From positions 1 through 64,000 of the forward strand of contig JAGQQG010000025.1 in the NCBI GenBank assembly GCA_020426325.1: a DNA stretch of 64,000 nucleotides, written 5' to 3'. The notes under the pieces are model-generated. The model did no database searches. It was not told where the DNA came from and saw nothing but the letters and a program-made list of their open reading frames with translations. Of the stretch, positions 34,557-43,972 are shown piece by piece. Positions within the stretch are counted from its first letter, which is position 1. The number at the start of each line of letters is the position of its first letter. The position numbers and the translations under genes were made by a program. This DNA comes from Planctomycetaceae bacterium (GTDB taxonomy: Bacteria; Planctomycetota; Planctomycetia; Planctomycetales; Planctomycetaceae).

Positions 34557-37460
34557 ATGCAAACACTTCGATCATTCATGCTCGGCATGCTCATCTGCAC
34601 AAGCGGAGCAGTCAATGCTGACGAAGACGTCGACTTCTCCCGCGATGTGCGTCCGTTGCTCAACAAGCATTGCCTCTCGTGTCACAGCGGCGTGAAGGAG
34701 GCAGGCGATCTCTCATTCATCCGTCGTGATCATGTTTTCGGGCCTCGAGAATCGGGCGTGCGCATCGTGGTGCCCGGAGATGTCGACGCGTCCGAGATGA
34801 TCCGCCGCATTACCACTCCTGACGACGCCGAACGAATGCCACCCATCGATGAGTTTCCGGAAGGACTCACCGACAGGGAGATCGAAACACTTACTCAATG
34901 GGTACGCAATGGGGCGGACTGGCAGGATCACTGGTCGTTCGTTCCACCTGGGCGTCAACCTCTGCCAGCAGTCAGCCGAACAGACTGGTGCAGACAGCGC
35001 ATGGACTATTTCGTTCTGGATGGGCTGGAACAAGAGGGGCTCAACCCTTCATTGGAGGCAGCCGCTGACCGTTGGCTGCGCCGCGTTTCACTCGACCTGA
35101 TTGGCCTGCCGCCGACACCTTCGGAACGAGAGGCTTTCCTGCAGGATGTTTCGACGCAGGGTGAGACGGCCTATGAGACCGTCGTCGATCGCCTGCTTGA
35201 CTCGCCGCACTTCGGAGAACGCTGGGCCAGCATGTGGCTCGATCAGGTCCGCTATGCGGACTCGAAAGGTCTTGGACTTGATGGACGACGAACCATCTGG
35301 AAATACCGCGACTGGGTGATCGACGCTTTCAATCGGGACCTTCCTTACGACGAGTTCACCTTGAAACAACTGGCCGGTGACCTGCTGCCGGACCCGACGA
35401 TGGACGACCTCATTGCAACCGCCTGTCACCGGACGACGCAGTCGAACGAAGAAGGGGGAACCGACGACGAAGAGTTTCGAGTGGAAGCGGTCGTTGATCG
35501 GGTAAATACAACCTGGCAGGTCTGGCAGGGACTGAGCTTCGGCTGCGCTCAGTGTCACAATCACCCGTACGACCCGCTCAAAAATCGTGAGTACTACCAG
35601 TTCATGGCGTACTTCAACAATTCAGCGGACTGCGACGTCAACTCGGATGCCCCCACAGTGATGGCCCCTGTCTCTTCGACTGATGAAGAGCACGCACGTC
35701 AGCTGGATCGTCAAATGGAGGAGTCTGCAGAACAGATCCGGTCAGCAGGAGAGAGACTCGTTGAAGATGAGGGGCTCTGGCAACCGCTCATGGGGCTGAG
35801 CATCAAATCGACCGATCAGACACAGACGGCCATCGAAGCACGCGAAGAAGGGGGCCAATATTACACCATTGGCGATGTGCAAACGAACACGGGATTTGTC
35901 GTCACAGCACCGATCCCCGAGGGGGTCACACAGCTGACGGCCCTGCGCTTCACGGGCTTTCCGCTTGACCCCGTCGCAGCAGTCTCCGAACCCGAATGGG
36001 GGTTCGTCCTGTCACACCTCAAAGCAGAGCTGCTGGTGGATGGGACTGAAGCCCCTGTCGAACTCAAATTCGCGCAAGTCGTGGGAGACGAACCCCAACC
36101 GTTTCTCGATCCGCAACTCAGCCTCGATCCGGAGAGCACCGACGGCTTTGCAGCCTACTCCCGCATTCACTATCCCCGCGTGGCAGCGTTCGTGCTTGGT
36201 GAACCCGTCACAGTCGTCGCTGGAAGCACCTTGCGACTGTCACTGGCGTTCAACCAGTCGTCAGGAGGTTCTCACCCGCTCGTGGCTCGTCGAGGTTCCT
36301 TTGCGGTCAGTGGTGCTCACGAATGGATGGACTGGTTGCACGATCCTGCCTTGGAGACAGCACGCATACAACTCATCGAGTTGGAAACACAACGGAAGTC
36401 GATCGAGAGTGTAAGTGTCCCCGTCATGCGCGAGCGAATTGCACAACTCACGCGTCCGACTCACATCTTCGAGCGAGGAAACTTTCTGTCGAAGGCCGAC
36501 AAGGTAAATGCCGCACTTCCATCCGCCCTTGCTAGTGGAGAAGCACAAACGGTCCACGATCGTCTGGCAATGGCACGATGGTTCATCAGTTCTGAGAACC
36601 CTTTGACGGCACGAGTCGAGGTCAATCGCGTCTGGACCGAAGTCTTCGGCATGGGGCTGGTCGCGACACAGGAGGACTTCGGCTCATCGGGGGATCTTCC
36701 CTCTCATCCTGAATTGTTGGATGATCTCGCGTTTCGTTTTCAAACAGAGATGGGCTGGAGTCACAAGGCGCTGCTACGCGAGTTGACACTCAGTTCCACC
36801 TACCGTCAACAGGCGACAGCGTCACCCGAACTGATCGAGCGCGATCCACAGAACCGGCTCCTCGCTCGCGGACCCCGACACCGTCTCTCTGCGGAAGTCG
36901 TCCGGGATCAGTCTCTGGAAGTCTCCGGTCTGCTCAGTGAGAAAATGCATGGCCCGCCGGTCCATCCCCCGATCCCGGACGGTGTGTGGATTCCATTTCA
37001 GGAATCCGACAAATGGACGACTGCTGAGCCGGGCGATGAGAATCGCTACCGTCGTTCGATTTACATCTATGTGAAGCGCAGCATCCCATTCCCGATGTTT
37101 GCATCGTTCGACACACCCTCACGTGAGTTTTGCACGTCGCGTCGGGTCCGGTCGAACACGCCGCTCCAGGCACTCATGACCCTGAATGACACCACCTTCA
37201 ACGAGGCGGCCCTCGCGTTGGGGCGTCGCATGTTGAGCTCGCATGAGGACCTGTCGCAGCAGTTGGCGTTCGGCCTGAGTGTGACAACGTGTCGAGAACC
37301 TTCAGCTGACGAAGTCGTGGAACTGACCGCTTTGTATGATGACGTGTTCTCTCAACAGGCATCTCCGGCCGATGAGTCGTCGCCCGTGTCCCCAGCGGAA
37401 CAGGCGATGTCGATTGTGGCCAGCGTGCTGCTCAATCTGGATGAAGTTCTGACGAAGTAG
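34557..37460 (+). CDS. Exported PSCyt1-PSCyt2-PSD1 planctomycete cytochrome-like protein
   Basis: A 967-residue protein with a signal peptide (MQTLRSFMLGMLICTSGAVN). PSCyt1 has one haem-binding CxxCH motif (CLSCH, 39-43) after VDFSRDVRPLLNKH. PSCyt2 (DUF1549, about 140-350) contains a second CxxCH (CAQCH, 330-334, then NHPYDP). The PSD1 domain (DUF1553, about 640-900) has ARVEVNRVW and a DTPSREFCTSRR segment. The frame is open 240 bases upstream, but that part is not protein-like. GTG at 34551 is an alternative start with better-spaced GGAG. These proteins are hallmarks of planctomycetes and usually pair with a DUF1501 gene, as here; a role in exported polysaccharide breakdown is suspected, not shown. 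Confidence 0.9.
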   Translation: MQTLRSFMLGMLICTSGAVNADEDVDFSRDVRPLLNKHCLSCHSGVKEAGDLSFIRRDHVFGPRESGVRIVVPGDVDASEMIRRITTPDDAERMPPIDEFPEGLTDREIETLTQWVRNGADWQDHWSFVPPGRQPLPAVSRTDWCRQRMDYFVLDGLEQEGLNPSLEAAADRWLRRVSLDLIGLPPTPSEREAFLQDVSTQGETAYETVVDRLLDSPHFGERWASMWLDQVRYADSKGLGLDGRRTIWKYRDWVIDAFNRDLPYDEFTLKQLAGDLLPDPTMDDLIATACHRTTQSNEEGGTDDEEFRVEAVVDRVNTTWQVWQGLSFGCAQCHNHPYDPLKNREYYQFMAYFNNSADCDVNSDAPTVMAPVSSTDEEHARQLDRQMEESAEQIRSAGERLVEDEGLWQPLMGLSIKSTDQTQTAIEAREEGGQYYTIGDVQTNTGFVVTAPIPEGVTQLTALRFTGFPLDPVAAVSEPEWGFVLSHLKAELLVDGTEAPVELKFAQVVGDEPQPFLDPQLSLDPESTDGFAAYSRIHYPRVAAFVLGEPVTVVAGSTLRLSLAFNQSSGGSHPLVARRGSFAVSGAHEWMDWLHDPALETARIQLIELETQRKSIESVSVPVMRERIAQLTRPTHIFERGNFLSKADKVNAALPSALASGEAQTVHDRLAMARWFISSENPLTARVEVNRVWTEVFGMGLVATQEDFGSSGDLPSHPELLDDLAFRFQTEMGWSHKALLRELTLSSTYRQQATASPELIERDPQNRLLARGPRHRLSAEVVRDQSLEVSGLLSEKMHGPPVHPPIPDGVWIPFQESDKWTTAEPGDENRYRRSIYIYVKRSIPFPMFASFDTPSREFCTSRRVRSNTPLQALMTLNDTTFNEAALALGRRMLSSHEDLSQQLAFGLSVTTCREPSADEVVELTALYDDVFSQQASPADESSPVSPAEQAMSIVASVLLNLDEVLTK

Positions 37461-37486
37461 TTTCCCTGATGTGAGGTCGTCGATCG

Positions 37487-38941
37487 ATGTCTCGTCTGTC
37501 TGTCACCGATGAACTGGCTCTTCAACAATTGGAAGAGCGGACCCGTCGCTACTTTCTCGGCGAGTGTGCGACCGGGTTGGGGGCACTCTGGATGGCTCAA
37601 AGCGGCGGTCGTGCCAGGGCGTCGACGTCTGAGACCCACAAGCTGGCACTGAAACCACGAGCCAAGCGGGTGATCTTTCTGCACATGATTGGCGGGCCGA
37701 GTCAGCTGGATCTGTTCGACCATAAGCCCGAGTTGGACCGCTTTGATGGTAAGAGATGTCCTGACGAGTTTCTGAAGGCCCAGCGGTTTCCCTTCCTGCG
37801 CGGGGTGCCAACATTGATGGGAACTCAGTTCCCCTTCAGGCAACAGGGGCAAAGCGGGGCCTGGGTGACTGATCGATTGCCTTACTTTTCACAGGTCGTT
37901 GATGATGTCTGTTTCATTAAATCTGTCTACACCGATCAGTTCAATCATGGACCTGCGCAATTGATGGTGCACTCGGGTCAGCCTCGGATCGGGTCGCCGT
38001 CGATCGGCTCTTGGGTGACCTGGGGGCTTGGCAGCGAGAACGAGAACCTGCCGGGATACATCGTGCTACTTTCCGGAGGACGTCAGCCTCGTGTGGGGAA
38101 ATCTCTGTGGGGGCCTGGGTATCTCCCCTCAGTTTATCAGGGGATTCAATGTCGGTCGCAGGGTGATCCGGTGCTCAACGTCTCGAACCCTTCGGGGGTG
38201 ACACGTGAGTCGCGGCGAGCGGCACTCGACACACTTCGTCGACTGAATGAGCGGAACTACGAAACGTTCGGCGATCCGGAGACGTTGACCCGGATCGCTC
38301 AGTACGAGATGGCGTTCCGCATGCAGGAGACGGTGCCAGAGGCGATGGACTTCTCTTCCGAACCGGCTCACATTCAGGAAATGTATGGGACAGAGCCCGG
38401 CAAGACGTCGTTTGCGAACAACTGTCTGTTGGCTCGACGCTTGGTTGAGCGGGGTGTGCGTTACGTGCAACTGTTCGACTGGGGTTGGGACTCTCACGGC
38501 TCATCCGAACAACAGGCATTGAACGTCGGGTTTCATGACAAATGCCGTGAAGCGGACAAACCGATGACTGCTCTGCTTCTCGATCTCAAGCAGCGCGGTT
38601 TGCTCGACGACACGTTGCTGGTATGGAGCGGAGAGTTCGGCCGGACCCCCATGCGGGAGTCGCGTGAAGGGGAGCGCAAGTTTGTCGGACGGGATCATAA
38701 TCCGAACGCCTTCACACTCTGGATGGCAGGCGGAGGTGTCAAGTCCGGCATGTCCTATGGCGAGACGGATGAGATGGGCTACACGCCTGCCGTCAACCCG
38801 GTCGCGCTCCGTGACTTCCACGCCACACTGCTGCATCTGCTGGGCATCGATCACGCCACGCAGACATTTCCATTCCAGGGTCTCAATCGCAAGCTGACGA
38901 CCGTGAATCCAGCCCGCGTTATTCACGAAGTGCTGGCCTGA
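37487..38941 (+). CDS. DUF1501 protein paired with PSCyt/PSD1
   Basis: A 484-residue DUF1501 protein. The N-terminus has RTRRYFLGECATGLGALWMA, a degenerate Tat-type signal (R-R-x-F-L). Family marks include VIFLHMIGGPSQLDLFDHKP, SENENLPGYIV, LVWSGEFGRTP and GRDHNPNAFTLWMAGGG with later TDEMGY. The gene begins 26 bases after the PSCyt/PSD1 stop and is followed 44 bases later by a DUF1080 gene, the standard planctomycete three-gene order. It belongs to the same subgroup as the protein at 57184-58647. Confidence 0.9.
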   Translation: MSRLSVTDELALQQLEERTRRYFLGECATGLGALWMAQSGGRARASTSETHKLALKPRAKRVIFLHMIGGPSQLDLFDHKPELDRFDGKRCPDEFLKAQRFPFLRGVPTLMGTQFPFRQQGQSGAWVTDRLPYFSQVVDDVCFIKSVYTDQFNHGPAQLMVHSGQPRIGSPSIGSWVTWGLGSENENLPGYIVLLSGGRQPRVGKSLWGPGYLPSVYQGIQCRSQGDPVLNVSNPSGVTRESRRAALDTLRRLNERNYETFGDPETLTRIAQYEMAFRMQETVPEAMDFSSEPAHIQEMYGTEPGKTSFANNCLLARRLVERGVRYVQLFDWGWDSHGSSEQQALNVGFHDKCREADKPMTALLLDLKQRGLLDDTLLVWSGEFGRTPMRESREGERKFVGRDHNPNAFTLWMAGGGVKSGMSYGETDEMGYTPAVNPVALRDFHATLLHLLGIDHATQTFPFQGLNRKLTTVNPARVIHEVLA

Positions 38942-38985
38942 CGACCGTTCATTCACCACATCTCTTCGATCAAGACAAGATTCTC

Positions 38986-39771
38986 ATGCATCTGTTTCGC
39001 CCCGCATCTGTCTGCCTGCTGATCAGTCTGTTCGCGTCACCCATGTTGTTCGCTGAGGACAAGACGGAGAATTGGATCTCTCTTTTCGACGGCAAGACGC
39101 TGGACGGCTGGACGCCCAAGATTCAGGGTTATGAGCTGGGCGACAACTTCGCGGACACCTTTCGAGTCGAAGATGGCGTCATTCGAGTTTCCTACGACGG
39201 CTACGATCAGTTCGAGGAACGGTTTGGCCATCTTTTCTACAAGCAACCCTTCTCGCATTACCGGCTGCGTGTCGAGTACCGCTTCACCGGTGAACAAACT
39301 CCCGGCGGACCGGGGTGGGCGTTCCGCAACAGCGGCATCATGATCCACGGTCAGGACCCGGCCACGATGACGAAGGATCAGAACTTCCCGGTCTCCATCG
39401 AGGTCCAACTTCTGGGCGGCGATGGTGAACACACACGGACCACCTCCAACCTCTGCACGCCCGGCACGAATGTCATCATGGACGGAAAGCTTGTCACGCG
39501 ACACTGCAACAACTCCTCGTCGAAAACCTATCACGGCGATCAATGGGTCACCGCAGAGGTCGAGGTGCATGGCAACAAGCTGATCAGACACATTCTTGAC
39601 GGGGAAACGGTCCTGGAGTATGAGCAGCCGCAACTCGATCCGACCGATGAGGATGCTCAGCGGCTGATCAAGAACGACAACCTCTTGCTCAACGGCGGTA
39701 CGATCTCACTTCAATCAGAGAGCCATCCCGTCGAATTCCGCAAAGTGGAACTGCTGCCGCTCGATGAGTAA
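38986..39771 (+). CDS. Exported DUF1080 (3-keto-disaccharide hydrolase-type) protein
   Basis: A 261-residue protein with a signal peptide (about 1-22, ending MLFAED). The DUF1080 jelly-roll domain begins WISLFDGKTLDGW and includes RVEYRFTGEQTPGG, then NSGIMIHGQDP. It ends with SLQSESHPVEFRKVELLPL, the family's usual C-terminus. Members of this family were linked to 3-keto-glycoside hydrolysis and glycan binding. It closes the PSCyt-DUF1501-DUF1080 set and probably acts outside the cytoplasm on a polymer. Confidence 0.9.
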   Translation: MHLFRPASVCLLISLFASPMLFAEDKTENWISLFDGKTLDGWTPKIQGYELGDNFADTFRVEDGVIRVSYDGYDQFEERFGHLFYKQPFSHYRLRVEYRFTGEQTPGGPGWAFRNSGIMIHGQDPATMTKDQNFPVSIEVQLLGGDGEHTRTTSNLCTPGTNVIMDGKLVTRHCNNSSSKTYHGDQWVTAEVEVHGNKLIRHILDGETVLEYEQPQLDPTDEDAQRLIKNDNLLLNGGTISLQSESHPVEFRKVELLPLDE

Positions 39772-39946
39772 GGAGACGAACTTCGGGCCGCGACCATCGA
39801 TTAAAAACCTTTCTGGACAAGTATCCCTCCGAAAAAGTCGACGTTCGCGCCCATCGGCAGGTGAGGTAGGATAGGCGGATCACTCCAATCCATGGTCGAC
39901 AGCTCGTCCCGCTGGCGATCCTCAACACGCTGCGATAACGAGACTT

Positions 39947-41509
39947 ATGACATCGCACCTTATCCGAACCGCACTGATCATCGTGTTCGCGGGAAGTGTG
40001 GGCGTCTCGACGTGTCTGTCAGCAGGACGTCCCGGCCAGTTGGAGCGCATTCTCGAAAGCTATGAGGAGCGTCACGTTCAGTTCGCGGCAGACATGGAGG
40101 AACTGGCACAGACGGTCGACGGTCAGATGCAGCCGGGCGTGTCCGCGACCATTCGGCACATGATTCCCGTGCTTGAGGAACAGACGTTTGACGTCGATGC
40201 GCTGCCGGATGAGGTGACTCCCGAACTTGATGCGTCCCTTCCCGAAGACGAACGCCAGTGGCGGTCGCAACTCAAACGGATTCGCACTGAATACGCGCAC
40301 GATCTCTATCTACTCTCGCGCCAGGCCTTGAATACGGATCATGTGAGTCTCGCCTTTCATCTTGTCCGTGAGGTCGCATTCCATGACTCGGACCATCAAC
40401 TCGCCCGTCAATTGCTGGGGTACGTCCGTTATCAGGATCGCTGGGTCACTCCCTATGAGAAGGACATGCTCAGCCGTGGGAACGTATGGGATCCCAAGTT
40501 TGGCTGGCTGCCGAAGAGCCATGTCGATCGCTACGAGCAGGGAGAACGGTTCTTTCGTGGGCGTTGGATGTCTGCGGATGACGAGGCCTCACTGCGTCAT
40601 CACTTCGAGAATGGCTGGGAGATTGAAAGCGACCACTTCCTGATCAAGACGAATCAAAGCCTGGAACGGGGGGTCGAGCTCAGTGTGGCGCTCGAACGGT
40701 TTCATCGCTTCTTCCAGCGCGAATTTGCTGCGGTCTTCAACTCACCTCAGCAGATGCTGCAGTTGTTTAACAACGGCAAAGCTGGCGCACGTCAAACGAC
40801 ACGGCGGCATCAGATTCACTACTACCAGAGCAAAGAGGAGTTCGTCTTTCGCCTGAGAGACAGACAGGAAAAGGTCGAGTTCTCAAACGGACTGTATCGT
40901 CCAGACGACCGCACGGCTTACTTCTTCTATGACCCGGAAGACCTGGAGACGAACACCGAGACCCTGTATCACGAAGTCACACATCAGCTGCTGAGTGAGA
41001 GTCAGCGGACTCCTCCTCAAGTGGGGCAGAAGGCGAACTTCTGGCTGATCGAAGGGCTGGCGTGCTACCTCGAATCGTTCGAGGTCGATGATCAGGGCCG
41101 GGTGTCCGTCGGGGACCCTCGGCACATCCGGGTTGAACGGGCGTGGCAACGTCGGATCGAAGAGAACATCTATTTCCCGTTGGCTCAGTTTACCGCTCTG
41201 GGAATGAATGAGTTCCAACGACCGAACGAACTGGAAGTGCTCAGGCAGTATTACTCGCAAGCAACCGGATTGACTCACTTTTTCCTGCACTACGAAGAGG
41301 GAGTTTATCGTGACGCATTGATCCAACACCTGTCACAGATCTACAGCCCCAACCCACGAGTGCGGACTTCGCCCGATTCGATGGCGAAGCTGACGGGTGT
41401 GCCATTCGCTGAGTTGGACCAGCAGTATCTGTCCTACATGACTGAGCTGAATGCCGTGTTCGTCCAGTTGGAAGATCGGTCCGATCCCTCTGCCACTTTG
41501 TCACGCTGA
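39947..41509 (+). CDS. Exported DUF1570-like protein with HEXXH zinc-peptidase motif
   Basis: A 520-residue protein with a signal peptide (core LIIVFAGSVGVSTCLS). A zinc-peptidase motif HEVTH (342-346, in LYHEVTHQLL) is followed about 20 residues later by a second acidic ligand candidate in WLIEGLACYLES, as in gluzincins. The first half (about 25-200) is helical and may be a regulatory or binding part. DUF1570-type proteins with this arrangement are frequent in planctomycetes. Peptidase activity is plausible from the motif but unproven. The gene stands alone between the DUF1080 and D-aminoacylase genes. Confidence 0.8.
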   Translation: MTSHLIRTALIIVFAGSVGVSTCLSAGRPGQLERILESYEERHVQFAADMEELAQTVDGQMQPGVSATIRHMIPVLEEQTFDVDALPDEVTPELDASLPEDERQWRSQLKRIRTEYAHDLYLLSRQALNTDHVSLAFHLVREVAFHDSDHQLARQLLGYVRYQDRWVTPYEKDMLSRGNVWDPKFGWLPKSHVDRYEQGERFFRGRWMSADDEASLRHHFENGWEIESDHFLIKTNQSLERGVELSVALERFHRFFQREFAAVFNSPQQMLQLFNNGKAGARQTTRRHQIHYYQSKEEFVFRLRDRQEKVEFSNGLYRPDDRTAYFFYDPEDLETNTETLYHEVTHQLLSESQRTPPQVGQKANFWLIEGLACYLESFEVDDQGRVSVGDPRHIRVERAWQRRIEENIYFPLAQFTALGMNEFQRPNELEVLRQYYSQATGLTHFFLHYEEGVYRDALIQHLSQIYSPNPRVRTSPDSMAKLTGVPFAELDQQYLSYMTELNAVFVQLEDRSDPSATLSR

Positions 41510-41588
41510 TGCGGGCTGCTAGACTCTCTGCTGGCCATTCGTGCTCTCAGTTTCGCTCGATTCGAGCGATCCTCTATCGATCAGATCC

Positions 41589-43193
41589 ATGCAATGCTCG
41601 TTTCCGAGTCGAAGCTTAATTCTCCTCTGCGCATCGCTGTGTCTAATCCAGGCGAGATGGGGACAGGGTGACGATCGAATGACAGGGACTGTCGTGCTTC
41701 GGGGCGGCATCCTCGTGGATGGGTCAGGTGCGGCACGACGTCAGGGAGATGTCGCCATCCGAGGCGATCGCATCGTGGCGGTTGGTCGTGTTGAGACAGT
41801 TTCGCCCGCGCGGGTGATCGACTGCACTGGTCTGATCGTCACTCCGGGATTCATCGACCTGCACAATCACAGCGACAAGGGGATCCTTGAACCGGAAACG
41901 CGTCCCCATCTCAACTCCCTGCTTCAGGGATGTACGACGGTCGTCACGGGAAACTGCGGGGCAGGCCCGATCGATGCAGCGGCGTTCTATGCTGCAATTG
42001 ACGCGAACGGTGCGGGAACCAATGTGGCTCACCTGTTGCCTCACGGGTCGCTTCGCGAGCAGGTGATTGGAGTCGTCAATCGCGCTGCAACTTCCGACGA
42101 AATCCAGCAGATGCGAGAAGCTGCGATCAAGGCGATGCAGGATGGCGCCTGGGGTATGTCGACCGGCCTGATCTATGTCCCCGGCTCGTATGCAGACACG
42201 GATGAACTCGTCGCCCTGGCGGAAGTTGTGGGAGCTTCTGGGGGCATCTATGCCAGTCACATGCGGGACGAGGGAACAAATCTTCTCGCTTCGGTCGACG
42301 AACTCCTGGAGATCGGCCGACGGGCCGAACTGCCTGTCCATGTGTCACATTTCAAGGCAAGTGGGGAGGAGAGTTGGGGACTCATTCGACGTGCAGCGGA
42401 GGTGATTGAACAGGCCCGCAATCAGGGACAAACCGTCACTGCCGATCAATATCCATACACGGCATCGAGCACATCCCTGGCTGCGACCATTCTCAAGCCC
42501 TCCGACCGAGCGGGCGGGAATGAGGACCTGATCAAGCGACTCGACGATCCAACATTGGGGCCTCAAATCCGAGAGCGCATCGCCGACGTGCTCAGTCGCA
42601 AACAGGATGGTGTCGCGATCCGTATCGCCCGGTACGCTCCCAAACCTGAGTGGATTGGCAAGAATCTCCATGAGATCGCGGAAACTGAAAAGCTGACTCC
42701 CACCGACCTTTGCCTGCAAATCCTCAGGGAGGGCGAGGCTCAGATCGTCAACTTCTGTATGTGTGAAGAGGACGTGCGATTCGGAATGCAGCTCCCCTGG
42801 GTGGCGACCGCATCGGACGGCCGCACCTCGCTGCCTGGTCCCGACCGTCCGCATCCCCGCTATTACGGCACCTTCGCTCGGAAGATCGGGTACTACTCGC
42901 TCCGGGAAAACCTGATCCCGTTGGAGCAGGCCATCCGCAGTGCGACCGGTCTGCCAGCGGACATTATCGGTATGACAGACCGGGGCTATCTGAAGCCGGG
43001 GCAGTTTGCTGACGTTGTCGTGTTCGATCCGGAACAGTTCATGGACCGGGCGACGTTCGACGATCCTCACCAATACGCGACCGGCGTTCAATTCGTGTTT
43101 GTGAATGGCGCCCTCGCGATCGCGGAGGGGAAGCCAACGGGTGTACTCGCAGGTCGTGCCCTGCGGCATCCTCAACGAAAGGTGGTCGAGTGA
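41589..43193 (+). CDS. N-acyl-D-amino-acid deacylase (D-aminoacylase) family, exported
   Basis: A 534-residue amidohydrolase. It begins with a signal peptide (MQCSFPSRSLILLCASLCLI). The beta-strand and metal motifs follow the family closely: FIDLHNHSDKG (metal-binding HNH), TTVVTGNCG, YASHMRDEG, PVHVSHFKASG, ADQYPYTAS, and VATASDGRTSLPG with HPRYYGTFARKIG. The C-terminal DRGYLKPGQFADVVVFDP is typical of the deacylase. Exported members probably act on peptidoglycan- or protein-derived D-amino-acid conjugates. The start at 41589 is chosen for the signal peptide; a GTG at 41541 is in the same frame. The next gene starts within its stop (GTGA). Confidence 0.9.
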   Translation: MQCSFPSRSLILLCASLCLIQARWGQGDDRMTGTVVLRGGILVDGSGAARRQGDVAIRGDRIVAVGRVETVSPARVIDCTGLIVTPGFIDLHNHSDKGILEPETRPHLNSLLQGCTTVVTGNCGAGPIDAAAFYAAIDANGAGTNVAHLLPHGSLREQVIGVVNRAATSDEIQQMREAAIKAMQDGAWGMSTGLIYVPGSYADTDELVALAEVVGASGGIYASHMRDEGTNLLASVDELLEIGRRAELPVHVSHFKASGEESWGLIRRAAEVIEQARNQGQTVTADQYPYTASSTSLAATILKPSDRAGGNEDLIKRLDDPTLGPQIRERIADVLSRKQDGVAIRIARYAPKPEWIGKNLHEIAETEKLTPTDLCLQILREGEAQIVNFCMCEEDVRFGMQLPWVATASDGRTSLPGPDRPHPRYYGTFARKIGYYSLRENLIPLEQAIRSATGLPADIIGMTDRGYLKPGQFADVVVFDPEQFMDRATFDDPHQYATGVQFVFVNGALAIAEGKPTGVLAGRALRHPQRKVVE

Positions 43194-43972
43194 GAACCAT
43201 CGATGGTTCGAGGAAGTTGCTCGTCAGCGTCCGTGATGTCGAAGAGGCCGTTGCTGCACTCGCAGGGGGTGCTGAGATTATCGATGTCAAAGAGCCGACA
43301 CGTGGTTCGCTCGGACGTGCCAATGAGCAGACGCTCTCTATAATTGCCCAAGCTCTCACGTGTGATCCCTCGAAGACAGTAATGAGCGCTGCCTTGGGTG
43401 AAGTCTGTGACTCGTCGCACGCTGACGGATATCGGGTCCCGGACGAGGTCCGCTTCGCCAAGCTCGGGCTCTCGCGGTTAGCGGGGGATAGTCGATGGAT
43501 CGAACGTTGGGATGAGGTGCGAAAGGCCTATGAACGGGTGAGGGGCAAGACACTCGACTGGGTCGCCGTTATCTATGCGGACGATGTCGCGGCACAGTCG
43601 CCATCGGGGGACGAGATCATCGCTTCAGCAGCGGAGACCGGTTGCGTCGGAGTGCTTGTCGACACCTGGTCCAAACGGGAGGGAACTCTTCTGGATCTCG
43701 CACCTGTGAGCAAACTCGTCGAATGGACCGAGCGGGTTCACGAAAATGGTATGTTCTTCGCTGTCGCAGGTCGCTTGTCGCAGAACGACCTCTCGCGGCT
43801 CTATGATGTGGATACCGACGTGATCGCGGTGCGGTCTGCGGTATGCCAGGGGCAGAACCGGAAAGCGCGGGTGGAGGCTGAACGGGTGGCAGAGCTACTG
43901 CGGGAAATCAACCGGATGCCAGCACTCCCGACATCCATGCGACGAGCTTTCGTGGATCACTCTGGACATTGA
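43190..43972 (+). CDS. mfnB: (5-formylfuran-3-yl)methyl phosphate synthase-like protein (MfnB/DUF556)
   Basis: A 260-residue TIM-barrel protein of the MfnB family, which makes 4-(hydroxymethyl)-2-furancarboxaldehyde-phosphate from two glyceraldehyde-3-phosphates in methanofuran biosynthesis. The catalytic-lysine motifs are present: IIDVKEPTRGSLG (Lys34) and FAKLGLS (Lys91), plus VAVIYADDVAAQSP. GTG at 43190 overlaps the D-aminoacylase stop (GTGA). Its 3' end overlaps the mfnE-like gene on the other strand by 65 bases. Planctomycetes are known to carry tetrahydromethanopterin/methanofuran C1 genes, so a C1 oxidation role is likely. Confidence 0.88.
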   Translation: MRTIDGSRKLLVSVRDVEEAVAALAGGAEIIDVKEPTRGSLGRANEQTLSIIAQALTCDPSKTVMSAALGEVCDSSHADGYRVPDEVRFAKLGLSRLAGDSRWIERWDEVRKAYERVRGKTLDWVAVIYADDVAAQSPSGDEIIASAAETGCVGVLVDTWSKREGTLLDLAPVSKLVEWTERVHENGMFFAVAGRLSQNDLSRLYDVDTDVIAVRSAVCQGQNRKARVEAERVAELLREINRMPALPTSMRRAFVDHSGH

